This document shows positions 8,665 to 16,069 of a stretch of DNA of 64,000 bases, in pieces (the first letter of the stretch is position 1; each line of letters opens with the position of its first letter). A model generated the notes under the pieces. The model did no database searches, was not told the origin of the DNA, and saw only the letters and a program-made list of their open reading frames with translations. A program made the position numbers and the translations under genes. The DNA comes from Croceicoccus mobilis (GTDB lineage: Bacteria > Pseudomonadota > Alphaproteobacteria > Sphingomonadales > Sphingomonadaceae): the NCBI RefSeq assembly GCF_001661965.1, contig NZ_LYWZ01000017.1, positions 62,001 to 126,000 of the forward strand, in the 5' to 3' direction.

Positions 8665-9432
8665 TTAGCTTGGAAACATCTCTGCCTGCGTCGGGATGCG
8701 GCGGAGCGTGTTGCCGCCATTGATCTGCACGATCTGGCCGGTCGCGAAACATTCATCGCTGCTGTACCATGCCATCGCGGCGGCGATGTCATCCACCGTG
8801 CCCAATCGCCCAAGCGGCGTTTCGCGGACAAAGGCGTCGATCATCGTGCCATATTCGAAATAGGCCTCGGTAATCCCTGACCGGGTAAATCCCGGCGCGA
8901 TTGCGTTCACCCTGATGCCTGCCGCGCCATATTCGGCCGCCGCCACCCTGACGATCTGATCCGCGCCCGCCTTGGTCGACGAATAAACGGCCAGTCCCGG
9001 CCCTGCGTGAAAGGCCGTGACCGAGCTGGTGGTGAGGATCGATCCGCCAGCTCTCATGCACCGGGCCATTTGCTTGATGAAATAGGCGGTCCCGAACAGG
9101 TGCAGCCGCGCCTGCGGCAGGAAATCCGCTTCGGTGATGTCGTCGATCGCGCCCCCGGCATTTGCGCCAGCGCAATTGATCGCGATGTCGAGCCGGCCGT
9201 ATTTTCCGATGGCGCCATCGGCAAGAGCCGCGACGGATGACTCTTCGGTGATGTCACATGCGATCGCATGGCCGCCGATCTCCCGCGCCAGCGCCGCGAT
9301 GCCACCGGCGCGGCGTGCGGCGACCACCACTTGCGCGCCATCGGCGGCAAGCCTGCGCGCCGTCGCGGCCCCGATCCCGGCGGGATCGGACGCGCCCAGA
9401 ACCAGCGCCACCTTTTCTTCAAACCGTGCCAT
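8665..9432 (-). CDS. SDR family oxidoreductase, variant nucleotide loop
   Basis: A 255-residue SDR. The nucleotide loop reads GASDPAGIGAATA instead of the usual TGxxxGIG, giving a longer turn; the active site YSSTK and NCAGAN are intact. The C-terminus contains INGGNTLRRIP, which resembles the tail of the SDR at 48031 (VNGGLTLRRNP), so the two belong to one subfamily. The ATG at 9432 follows GGGAGAGAGGC. It is a single leftward gene whose promoter region contains the palindromes at 9638 and 9653, shared with the divergent flavoprotein. Confidence 0.88.
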   Translation of the reverse strand: MARFEEKVALVLGASDPAGIGAATARRLAADGAQVVVAARRAGGIAALAREIGGHAIACDITEESSVAALADGAIGKYGRLDIAINCAGANAGGAIDDITEADFLPQARLHLFGTAYFIKQMARCMRAGGSILTTSSVTAFHAGPGLAVYSSTKAGADQIVRVAAAEYGAAGIRVNAIAPGFTRSGITEAYFEYGTMIDAFVRETPLGRLGTVDDIAAAMAWYSSDECFATGQIVQINGGNTLRRIPTQAEMFPS

Positions 9433-9637
9433 CAAGCCTCTCTCCCACTTGCCTTTTCATTTCATCGCGCGGCGCGACCATCCCCGCTCCGCCTGAACGG
9501 CGCAATCGGACAGCGTCCGGCACCCGCCAAATTCTGTATGCCCTGCGCGATCCATCCAGAAACCGGGCGCTGGTCGCGCACGCCTCCTCGGCTTTGCGCG
9601 GGGCCATGGCCCGTCTTTTATTTCGATTGACAGGGTC

Positions 9638-9651
9638 GTACGCTCGCTATC
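9638..9651. promoter_or_regulatory. Island palindrome
   Basis: GTACGCTCGCTATC, 49 bp upstream of the flavoprotein gene at 9701. The left half is a perfect GTAnGC; the right half is GCTATC. Confidence 0.6.
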
Positions 9652-9652
9652 A

Positions 9653-9666
9653 TTATAGTAGCATAA
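9653..9666. promoter_or_regulatory. Possible second, weaker palindrome
   Basis: TTATAGTAGCATAA, 15 bp from the preceding site, centre TA. The right half GCATAA is close to consensus and the left half is poor. Confidence 0.35.
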
Positions 9667-9700
9667 TGAACAGGGCCAAAGGCCCGCCGGGAGAGCGAAA

Positions 9701-11329
9701 ATGCAGGAAAGCTGGGATCAGATAACCGATGTGGTTGTCATCGGCTCGGGCTCGGCGGGGCTGTCGGCCGCGCTCAGCGCGCGCAGCCACGGGGCAGAGG
9801 TGCTGATTCTGGAGAGATCCGGAAAGCTGGGCGGGACCAGCGCGGTTTCGGGGGGATTGCCGTGGATCCCCAATAACCATCACATGCAAGAGCTGGGGGC
9901 CGAGGACTCGCGCGAGGAGGCGCTCACCTATCTGCGCCGCCTGTCGCTGGGCAAGATGGACGAGGCCCTGTGCGAAACCTATGTCGACACCGCGCCCGAT
10001 GTCATCCGTTTCCTGGAGGCGGAGACCGAGCTGGAATTCGTCGCACTGACGATCCCCGACTATCACCCGGAATTCGAAGGCGGGAAGACCGGCCGCTCGC
10101 TGACCGCGCGCGTCTTTCCCGCTGGCGAGCTGGGCGAATTGCGCCCGGCGCTCAGGATGAGCCCGCATTTCCCCTTCCCCGTCTCGCTCGCCGATGTGAA
10201 CGATGGCAAGACGAACCTGCTCGACCCGCAGATGATCGCCGACCGCATGGCGAAAGATCTTGTCGGAACCGGCCATGCACTGATGGCGGGCATGATCGCG
10301 GCGGCGCAGGACAAGGGCATCGGCATGCAAATGGGCATGCGCGTGCGCGAACTGGTGATGGAGGATGGCGTCGTGGTCGGCGTCGTGGTCGAGACCGCCG
10401 ATGGCCGCCAGCGCATCGGCGCGCGGCGCGGCGTCGTCATCGCCTCGGGCGGGTTCGAATGGAACGATGAACTGGTCCGCGATTTCATCTTCGGCCCCGA
10501 GATCGCACCGCTCAGCCCGCCCTTCAATGAAGGGGACGGCCTGAAGATGGCGATGGGCGCAGGCGCCGAGCTGGGCAATATGAGCGAGGCCTGGTTCCAT
10601 GCCTCGATCCGGATACCCGGCGAGGAATACGAGGGGCGGCAGCTGAACCGGCTCACCTCGGCCGAACGGCACTCCCCCGGCTCGATCATCGTCAACGCGC
10701 ACGGCCAGCGCTTTGTGAACGAGGCGCTGAGCTATCACGACGTCTGCCTCGCCATGCGCGAGCATGATCCGCAGACCTTCGAATTCCCCAATGCCAAGGC
10801 GTGGATCGTCATCCACCACGCTTTCCTCGACAAATATACCTTCATGACCCGCATGCCCGGCGACCCGGTGCCAGACTGGCTGACCCGCGCCCCCACCCTG
10901 CGCGAACTGGCCGACAGTATCGGGGTCGATGCCGATGGGCTGGAGGCGACGGTCGCCCGCTTCAACGCACACGCAAAGGCCGGCACCGACCCCGATTTCC
11001 ACCGCGGGGAAAGCGCCTATGACCGTTATTACGGCGACCCGGATCGCGACGGCGCCTTGAGGACACTTGGCCCGCTCGACCAGCCGCCATTCTATGCTTG
11101 CGAGCTGCGCATCGGCGCGCTCGGCACGCGGGGCGGGCCGCGCGTTACCGGCAATGCGCAGGTCCGCTCCACGACCGGCGGCGTGATCGCTGGGCTCTAT
11201 GCCGCGGGCAATGCCATGGCGAGCTTTACCGGCATGTCCTATCCGGGCGCGGGCGGCACGATCGGCCCGGCGCTGACTTTCGGCTATCTGGCGGGCCGTC
11301 ACGCCGCCACCGGCGCCAACCGGTTCTGA
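9701..11329 (+). CDS. 3-ketosteroid Delta1-dehydrogenase-like FAD protein
   Basis: A 542-residue flavoprotein of the fumarate reductase/3-ketosteroid Delta1-dehydrogenase family. It has VVVIGSGSAGLSAALSA for FAD binding at about 11-27, KLGGTSAVSGG in the FAD-binding region, and the C-terminal SYPGAGGTIGPALTFG, which in ketosteroid dehydrogenases carries the catalytic Tyr and the Gly that holds the C3 keto group. NEALSYHD may supply another active-site Tyr. It would desaturate a ring next to a ketone. It is the first gene of a pair with the SRPBCC gene one base downstream. Steroid specificity is not proven. Confidence 0.82.
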   Translation: MQESWDQITDVVVIGSGSAGLSAALSARSHGAEVLILERSGKLGGTSAVSGGLPWIPNNHHMQELGAEDSREEALTYLRRLSLGKMDEALCETYVDTAPDVIRFLEAETELEFVALTIPDYHPEFEGGKTGRSLTARVFPAGELGELRPALRMSPHFPFPVSLADVNDGKTNLLDPQMIADRMAKDLVGTGHALMAGMIAAAQDKGIGMQMGMRVRELVMEDGVVVGVVVETADGRQRIGARRGVVIASGGFEWNDELVRDFIFGPEIAPLSPPFNEGDGLKMAMGAGAELGNMSEAWFHASIRIPGEEYEGRQLNRLTSAERHSPGSIIVNAHGQRFVNEALSYHDVCLAMREHDPQTFEFPNAKAWIVIHHAFLDKYTFMTRMPGDPVPDWLTRAPTLRELADSIGVDADGLEATVARFNAHAKAGTDPDFHRGESAYDRYYGDPDRDGALRTLGPLDQPPFYACELRIGALGTRGGPRVTGNAQVRSTTGGVIAGLYAAGNAMASFTGMSYPGAGGTIGPALTFGYLAGRHAATGANRF

Positions 11330-11330
11330 C

Positions 11331-11933
11331 ATGCCCGAAATCCGCATCACCCGCAGTGCTGCCGTCGATCCGGCGACGGCATGGGCATTTATTTCGGAAA
11401 TGGACAATTGGGCGCCGCTGCTTACCGGCTATGAAAGCCATGTCAAAACAGACAAGCGCCATTCGCGCTGGACGGTAAAGGGCGAGCTTGCCGGGCTGAC
11501 CCGGATCGCCGAGATCGATGTCGCCGTCACCGAATGGAAAGCGTCCGAACGGATCGCCTTCACGCTCACCGGTGTAAACGAACCCTTTGCTGGCGGCGGC
11601 GAATTCACGGTTGCGGGCATCGGCGCGCCCGTTCCCGCCAGCGACGATGCGCCCGTTCGCACGGATTCCGTCGTGAAGCGCATCGCATTGGCAGCCATGC
11701 GCTGGCTGTTGCGCCTGTTGACCCGGCGGGGCGGCGAACACGCGTCGGACGGACCGGCGACACCCCTTGCCAGAGCCGGCCCCGCCGGCCGCCGCACCAC
11801 GCTCGCCTGCAGGCTGGAGGTGAGCGCATCGGGCGGGTCGGGCCCGATCATGAACCTGCTGCTGCCCGCTATTCTTGACGCGGTCGCGCAGGACACGGCA
11901 GGCCGCATCGTCGCGGCTCTGGAGGCGCGCTGA
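11331..11933 (+). CDS. SRPBCC (CoxG-like) protein
   Basis: A 200-residue protein of the START/SRPBCC helix-grip fold, closest by eye to the CoxG-type family. The opening ITRSAAVDPATAWAFISEM and DNWAPLL match that family. A central insertion (about 100-145) contains a hydrophobic stretch MRWLLRLLTRR and a basic linker absent from short members. The ATG follows the flavoprotein stop by one base. It probably binds a hydrophobic ligand; coupling suggests it presents or takes product from the flavoprotein (inference). Confidence 0.7.
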   Translation: MPEIRITRSAAVDPATAWAFISEMDNWAPLLTGYESHVKTDKRHSRWTVKGELAGLTRIAEIDVAVTEWKASERIAFTLTGVNEPFAGGGEFTVAGIGAPVPASDDAPVRTDSVVKRIALAAMRWLLRLLTRRGGEHASDGPATPLARAGPAGRRTTLACRLEVSASGGSGPIMNLLLPAILDAVAQDTAGRIVAALEAR

Positions 11934-11943
11934 GCGCCCCGCC

Positions 11944-12462
11944 TTACATGTCGGAACCGGTGACTTTCGCGATCCGCGCGCGATTTATCGCCCCCTCCTC
12001 GGCAGCCTTGTCACCCAAGAAGGCGATCAGCTGAAGCAGCGTTTCGCGCAACGCGCGTTCTCCGTCGGGACCCAGCACCGCCTGCACCTCGGCGATCAGC
12101 ACTTCGCTCGCCTCGCGCAGGCGCGGTTCGGTCTCACGGCCAAGATCGGTCATCATGACCTCGACCCAGCGGCGATCGCTCGTCGAGCGCCGCCGGGTGA
12201 TAAAGCCGTCGCGCTCCAGCCGCGTCAGCGTCTGGCCGATGGCGGCGGGGCCAAGGCGAAGCCGCTCGGACAGGTCCTTGGGCGTCAACGGTTCGCGCTG
12301 CGATAGTTCGTACAGCACATAGGCGCCCGCGGGCGTCACCTCGCAGCTGGCCGTCCTGCCGCTGTAGAGCGCACCCTGCAGCCTGCCCGCGACCTGGAGA
12401 AGATAGGGCAGGCTGGACTTGATCGGATCGACATTTTCCACCTCGTCCCTGGCTGCCAACAT
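11944..12462 (-). CDS. MarR-family transcriptional regulator
   Basis: A 172-residue winged-helix regulator. The core LTPKDLSERLRLGPAAIGQT is the helix-turn-helix and RRRSTSDRRWVEVMMTDLG is the wing with the DxR motif of MarR proteins. The C-terminal helix mediates dimerisation. I chose the ATG at 12462, preceded by GGAGAATG; the frame continues upstream to 12642 but without a ribosome site and through the promoter. It is divergent from the ThuA-like gene, with an island palindrome at 12562 between them, which would allow autoregulation. It is a leading candidate for the protein that binds the palindrome (inference). Confidence 0.9.
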   Translation of the reverse strand: MLAARDEVENVDPIKSSLPYLLQVAGRLQGALYSGRTASCEVTPAGAYVLYELSQREPLTPKDLSERLRLGPAAIGQTLTRLERDGFITRRRSTSDRRWVEVMMTDLGRETEPRLREASEVLIAEVQAVLGPDGERALRETLLQLIAFLGDKAAEEGAINRARIAKVTGSDM

Positions 12463-12561
12463 CCATTCTCCATCGTACAGGCGCGGCTTTACGGTAGAGG
12501 GGCCGCCCGGTTTGGCAATAGGGGAGCTGTGCGAATGCTCGCCAATCGCTGCTTGCTTTTC

Positions 12562-12575
12562 GTATACAGGCTTAC
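12562..12575. promoter_or_regulatory. Island palindrome between MarR and ThuA-like genes
   Basis: GTATACAGGCTTAC, 65 bp before the ThuA-like start and 99 bp before the MarR start. One mismatch to consensus (A for G at position 5). Confidence 0.65.
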
Positions 12576-12640
12576 CATCTTGCGCTGCATTATTCCGGCA
12601 ATGGCCGCAATGCCCACGACCGGAAAGAGGGGAGAATGGC

Positions 12641-13444
12641 ATGACAGGCAGGAACAGGGTCCAGCTGATCGTTGGCGCGGAATTCCACGATGCCGATTAC
12701 GTGCGCCGCGAACTTCTCGAGATGCTGTCGGCAGATCCGCTCAATCTCGTGCGCTGCGACAGCGACTGGAGCCATGCCGACGCGCTGGGAGAAACCGATT
12801 TCCTTCTCACCTATTCCAGCAATGTGTTCCCCGATGCTGCCGGGCGCACCGCGCTGGAAGCGTTCCTGCGGCGCGGTGGGCGCTGGCTCGCCATCCATGG
12901 CAGCGCGGCCTATACGGAATTCAGGCCGCCGGCAGTCGATATCGGCGGCATCCGGTTGCCCGGCCTGACAGACACGCCCGACAAGGAGGGCGCTTATATG
13001 GACATACTGGGCTGCCGCTTCGTCTCGCATCTCGCCATGCAGGAGATCGAGATCGCGCCCTGTTCGGATCATCCGCTCGTAGCCGGGATCGCGCCGTTCC
13101 GGGTTACCGACGAACCCTATGTCATGGAGCTGCGCGGCGAGGTCGAGGTGCTGGCCAGCGCGCGCTTTACCGGAGAAGCGCCGGGTTATGTGCGCGGACC
13201 GTGGCTGGAGGACGAGGAGCGCCCGCAGATCATCCTGCACCGGCTGGGCGACGGCGAAGCGCTCTATGTCGCGCCCGGCCATGCATGCGGGCCCTATGAC
13301 CTGCGCCCGTTCATAGACGAGATTCCGGCCATCCGCGGCCCATGGACCGTGCCCGAATACCGCGAGATAATTGCCCGCGCGATCCGCTGGGGTACGGGTC
13401 AGAGCGTGATCTCGACCTCTTCGCCCGAAACCGCGACGGGATAG
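12641..13444 (+). CDS. ThuA-like domain protein
   Basis: A 267-residue protein of the ThuA/glutamine-amidotransferase-like fold. The pattern VQLIVGAEFHDADYVRRELLEML, then FLLTYSS and GGRWLAIHGSAAY, is the typical ThuA flavodoxin-like core; GEALYVAPGHACG near the end matches its conserved GxG-H turn. The ATG at 12641 has AGAGGGGAGAATGGC in front. ThuA proteins occur with sugar and secondary-metabolite catabolism and their reaction is mostly unknown. Its last 46 bases overlap the end of the opposing Rieske ferredoxin gene. Confidence 0.78.
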   Translation: MTGRNRVQLIVGAEFHDADYVRRELLEMLSADPLNLVRCDSDWSHADALGETDFLLTYSSNVFPDAAGRTALEAFLRRGGRWLAIHGSAAYTEFRPPAVDIGGIRLPGLTDTPDKEGAYMDILGCRFVSHLAMQEIEIAPCSDHPLVAGIAPFRVTDEPYVMELRGEVEVLASARFTGEAPGYVRGPWLEDEERPQIILHRLGDGEALYVAPGHACGPYDLRPFIDEIPAIRGPWTVPEYREIIARAIRWGTGQSVISTSSPETATG

Positions 13445-13695
13445 AATTTCAACGGACAATCGGTCATCGGCGACAGCGAGCGGCCGTCTTCAAGGCTGAA
13501 GCGCGCGCCGTGATGCGGGCAGAACAGCGACCCGCGCCGCACCCTTGCCCCTTCGAGCGACAGGTCCTGGTGCGGGCAGGTTTCGTCCATCGCCAGCACG
13601 GCATTGCCATTGCGGCAGACGAGGACGCGCTTGCCCTCCACCTCGATGATCGAGGCGCCGGATTCGGGAATTTGCGACAGGGGAATCGTGGCCAT
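13399..13695 (-). CDS. Rieske [2Fe-2S] ferredoxin
   Basis: A 98-residue small Rieske protein. The cluster ligands are CPHQ near residues 40-43 and CPHHGARF near 59-66. The size matches the ferredoxin component of three-part Rieske oxygenases, so it may carry electrons to the oxygenases at 23663 and 63034 (inference); no ferredoxin reductase gene is visible here. It is the second gene of a leftward pair with the Gfo/Idh-like gene, 14 bp apart. The final 46 bp overlap the ThuA-like coding region tail to tail. Confidence 0.9.
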   Translation of the reverse strand: MATIPLSQIPESGASIIEVEGKRVLVCRNGNAVLAMDETCPHQDLSLEGARVRRGSLFCPHHGARFSLEDGRSLSPMTDCPLKFYPVAVSGEEVEITL

Positions 13696-13709
13696 CTGCG
13701 TTTCTCCCC

Positions 13710-14810
13710 TTAAACCTGCGTCCGCGTGCCGGACGCGGCGGATTTCTCGATGGCGGAAAGCAGGCGGTGACGCTTCACCGCCTCCTCGAAATCGGGGCAG
13801 TCATGCGTGCCGCTACGGATATCGCCTGCCAGCAGCGCATAGGCCTGCGCCACGTTCTGCACCAGCGCCGGGGCTTCTGCGGTCCAGCTATATTTCGCGG
13901 GAACCTCCATGGGCGCGACTGCCTGGTCCTCGCCCTTTCCCCCGCTGATGGAAAGGTCGAACAGCTGGGCATGGCCGCCCGGGCCGGTGATGACGATGTC
14001 GCCTTCTGTCCCGTTGATCTCGAGCAGCATGTTGGTTTCGCGTGAGACCCCGCCGCGATAATGGATAGACCCCACCGCGCCGCCCTCGAACAGCGCATTG
14101 ACCAGCACCTGGTCCTCGGCCGTCAGGTCCAGCGGAGTATTATCAGGCACCAGCACCGCGCTCGTGCGCCGATTGGCAAGCATGGCTTCGACCTCTTTCA
14201 CCTCGCCCACGCACTGGCACAGCGCGTCCATCGTATGGCCGAATGGGATGGAGAGCATGGTCGCGCCATTCGCCTTGTCGAATGTATAGGCATTGGGCTG
14301 GTCGACCGCCGCGCCCCAGTTCATGCCCGACCCGATCAAAGAGAGCGAGAGCACCTCGCCGACATAGCCATCGGCGATGAGGTCCTTGAGAAAGCGGAAC
14401 ACCGGCGCCGAACGCGCCTGCATGCCGACAGCGGCGACAACGCCCTTCGCCTCGGCCAGCGCGGCCATTTCCTCGGCCTCTGCCAGCCCGTTGCCCAGCG
14501 GCCATTCGCAATAGACATGTTTGCCCGCTTGAATCGCGGCGGTGACCAGTTCGCGGTGATGCGGCACCTTAACCGTAACGACGACCAGATCGACCGCCGG
14601 ATCGTTCACAAGATCGTGATGGTTGTCATAAGCCTTGTCCACGCCGAACTCGTCAGCTGCGGCCCGCGCGCTTTCCATCCGGGTCGTCGACAGGGCCACA
14701 ATCTCGTAATCGTCCAGCGATCGCAGCGCCGGTATGTGCGAAATCGCGGCCCAGCTTCGGCCCGGTGCCACGCCGATGATACCTACGCCAATCTTCTGCG
14801 CCATATTCAC
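13710..14810 (-). CDS. Gfo/Idh/MocA-family protein with EWP in place of EKP
   Basis: A 366-residue protein with an N-terminal Rossmann fold (IGVGIIGVAPGRSW) and C-terminal alpha/beta domain of the Gfo/Idh/MocA oxidoreductases. The usual EKP motif, whose Lys is catalytic, reads CEWPLGNG (residues 101-108), so Lys is Trp. Gal80-type members also lack this Lys. It could therefore be a ligand sensor or a reductase using a different acid. The start is GTG at 14810 with GGAG eight bases upstream. It is divergent from the enoyl-CoA hydratase with a palindrome in between. Confidence 0.85.
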   Translation of the reverse strand: MNMAQKIGVGIIGVAPGRSWAAISHIPALRSLDDYEIVALSTTRMESARAAADEFGVDKAYDNHHDLVNDPAVDLVVVTVKVPHHRELVTAAIQAGKHVYCEWPLGNGLAEAEEMAALAEAKGVVAAVGMQARSAPVFRFLKDLIADGYVGEVLSLSLIGSGMNWGAAVDQPNAYTFDKANGATMLSIPFGHTMDALCQCVGEVKEVEAMLANRRTSAVLVPDNTPLDLTAEDQVLVNALFEGGAVGSIHYRGGVSRETNMLLEINGTEGDIVITGPGGHAQLFDLSISGGKGEDQAVAPMEVPAKYSWTAEAPALVQNVAQAYALLAGDIRSGTHDCPDFEEAVKRHRLLSAIEKSAASGTRTQV

Positions 14811-14871
14811 GATCCGCTCCGTCTCTGGTCGGCCTTGCCGATCTCATGGTTGATGACCTCCTCGATAGATC

Positions 14872-14885
14872 GTAAGCTTGCATAC
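14872..14885. promoter_or_regulatory. Island palindrome, perfect halves
   Basis: GTAAGCTTGCATAC. Both halves match GTAnGC/GCnTAC exactly. It lies 8 bp upstream of the first possible start of the enoyl-CoA hydratase and 61 bp before the Gfo/Idh-like gene. Confidence 0.8.
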
Positions 14886-14893
14886 TGCAACCT

Positions 14894-15766
14894 TTGGGCA
14901 AGAGGAGAAGCGTCATTTCAGGCGACAGCGAGAAAACCGGCGCAGAGCATTCCGTGCTCTTCGAAATAGACGGCCCCACTGCGGTCATACGCTTCAACCG
15001 GCCCGACAAGCTGAATGCCTGCACCAGGGAAATGGGCGCGGCGCTGATCGAGCTGATCGACCGGGCCGAAAGCCAGCAGGCCGTGCGCTGCATCGTCATC
15101 ACCGGCAATGGCAGGGCGTTTTGCGCCGGGGCCGACCTGTCGGCGTCAAAGGGCACCTTCGCTGCCGCCGCCGACACGCAGGCAGAACCGTTCCGCGATT
15201 TCGGCGGGATCATCACTTTGCGGCTCTATGATTGCGTCAAGCCGGTGATCGTCGCCTTCAACGGCCCGGCAGCGGGCATGGGCGTTACATTGGCGCTTGC
15301 CGCCGACATCCGGATCGCATCGGACACGGCAAAATTCGTCCTGCCCTTCGTGCGGCGCGGCATCGTGCCCGAATCGGCTTCGAGCTGGTTCCTGCCGCGC
15401 ATCGTCGGACTGCCCCGCGCGATGGAATGGATGCTGCGCGGCGCCACCGTCGATGCATCCGAAGCATTGGCGGCGGGACTCGTCAGCGCGGTCCACCCGG
15501 AAAGCGCCCTGATTCCCGCAGCTTTCGCCCTTGCCGAAGAGATCGCGACACATACCGCGCCGGTCTCGGTCGCGCTGACGCGGCGGCTACTGTGGCGCAT
15601 GGCCGGGGCACCCGACCCGCACGCCGCCCATGCGATCGAAAGCAGGCTGCTGCACGAACGTATGCGATCCTCCGATATTCGGGAGGGTGCGAAAAGCTTT
15701 CTCGACAAGCGCTTGCCCGAATTTCCCGACCGGCTGGACGATGGCCTGCCCGCTCTGGACTGGTAA
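14894..15766 (+). CDS. Enoyl-CoA hydratase/isomerase
   Basis: A crotonase-fold protein of about 283-290 residues. Segments FNRPDKLNA, GRAFCAGADL (oxyanion-hole strand) and FNGPAAGMGVTLALAADIRI are diagnostic; the second catalytic position reads PESASSWFLPR, with Glu of the hydratase type. The start is uncertain: TTG at 14894 has no ribosome site, whereas AAGAGGAGAAG is placed for an ATT codon at 14915, and GTG at 14954 is a third option. It is a single rightward gene. It would hydrate or isomerise an enoyl-CoA in side-chain beta-oxidation. Confidence 0.88.
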   Translation: MGKRRSVISGDSEKTGAEHSVLFEIDGPTAVIRFNRPDKLNACTREMGAALIELIDRAESQQAVRCIVITGNGRAFCAGADLSASKGTFAAAADTQAEPFRDFGGIITLRLYDCVKPVIVAFNGPAAGMGVTLALAADIRIASDTAKFVLPFVRRGIVPESASSWFLPRIVGLPRAMEWMLRGATVDASEALAAGLVSAVHPESALIPAAFALAEEIATHTAPVSVALTRRLLWRMAGAPDPHAAHAIESRLLHERMRSSDIREGAKSFLDKRLPEFPDRLDDGLPALDW

Positions 15767-16069
15767 TCATGCGTGCTATTTTTGCAACGTTCCTGCGCAG
15801 GGTCCTGCTGGCGGCGGCTGCAGGGCGCTAAACGCATTGACCGCGGGACCCGACAAAACTAGTACATTAGCTTATCATGCGCTTCCGTATCATTTATCGG
15901 TCGCATGGTGGAGCGGGCAAAGACCCGATGAAGATACCGGTTTGTAAAGCCGGAAAAAGAGTGGGAGAGGCCTCGCCCGGAACCACCGCGTGGATCGGAT
16001 GGGCGGGCCCTCATGATCTGTCTCGATGCGCCCTTTGCGCGTCGCAAGGCAATTGGGTGAGGGAAGACA
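15767..16069. other. Intergenic promoter region
   Basis: About 300 bp without a supportable gene between the enoyl-CoA hydratase and the receptor. It holds the palindrome at 15862 and a ribosome site GAGGGAAGAC for the receptor. A 20-codon frame at 15769 has no ribosome site and is not called. Confidence 0.7.
15862..15875. promoter_or_regulatory. Island palindrome upstream of receptor
   Basis: GTACATTAGCTTAT, centre TA, 194 bp upstream of the receptor start at 16070. The outer GTA and inner GC are kept and the last base is T. Confidence 0.55.

Noticed and set aside
9653-11407. 584-codon minus-strand frame over the ketosteroid-dehydrogenase-like gene
   Set aside because: The plus-strand gene has intact FAD motifs; the antisense translation has none.
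15769-15831. 20-codon open frame after the enoyl-CoA hydratase
   Set aside because: No ribosome site and no conserved feature.
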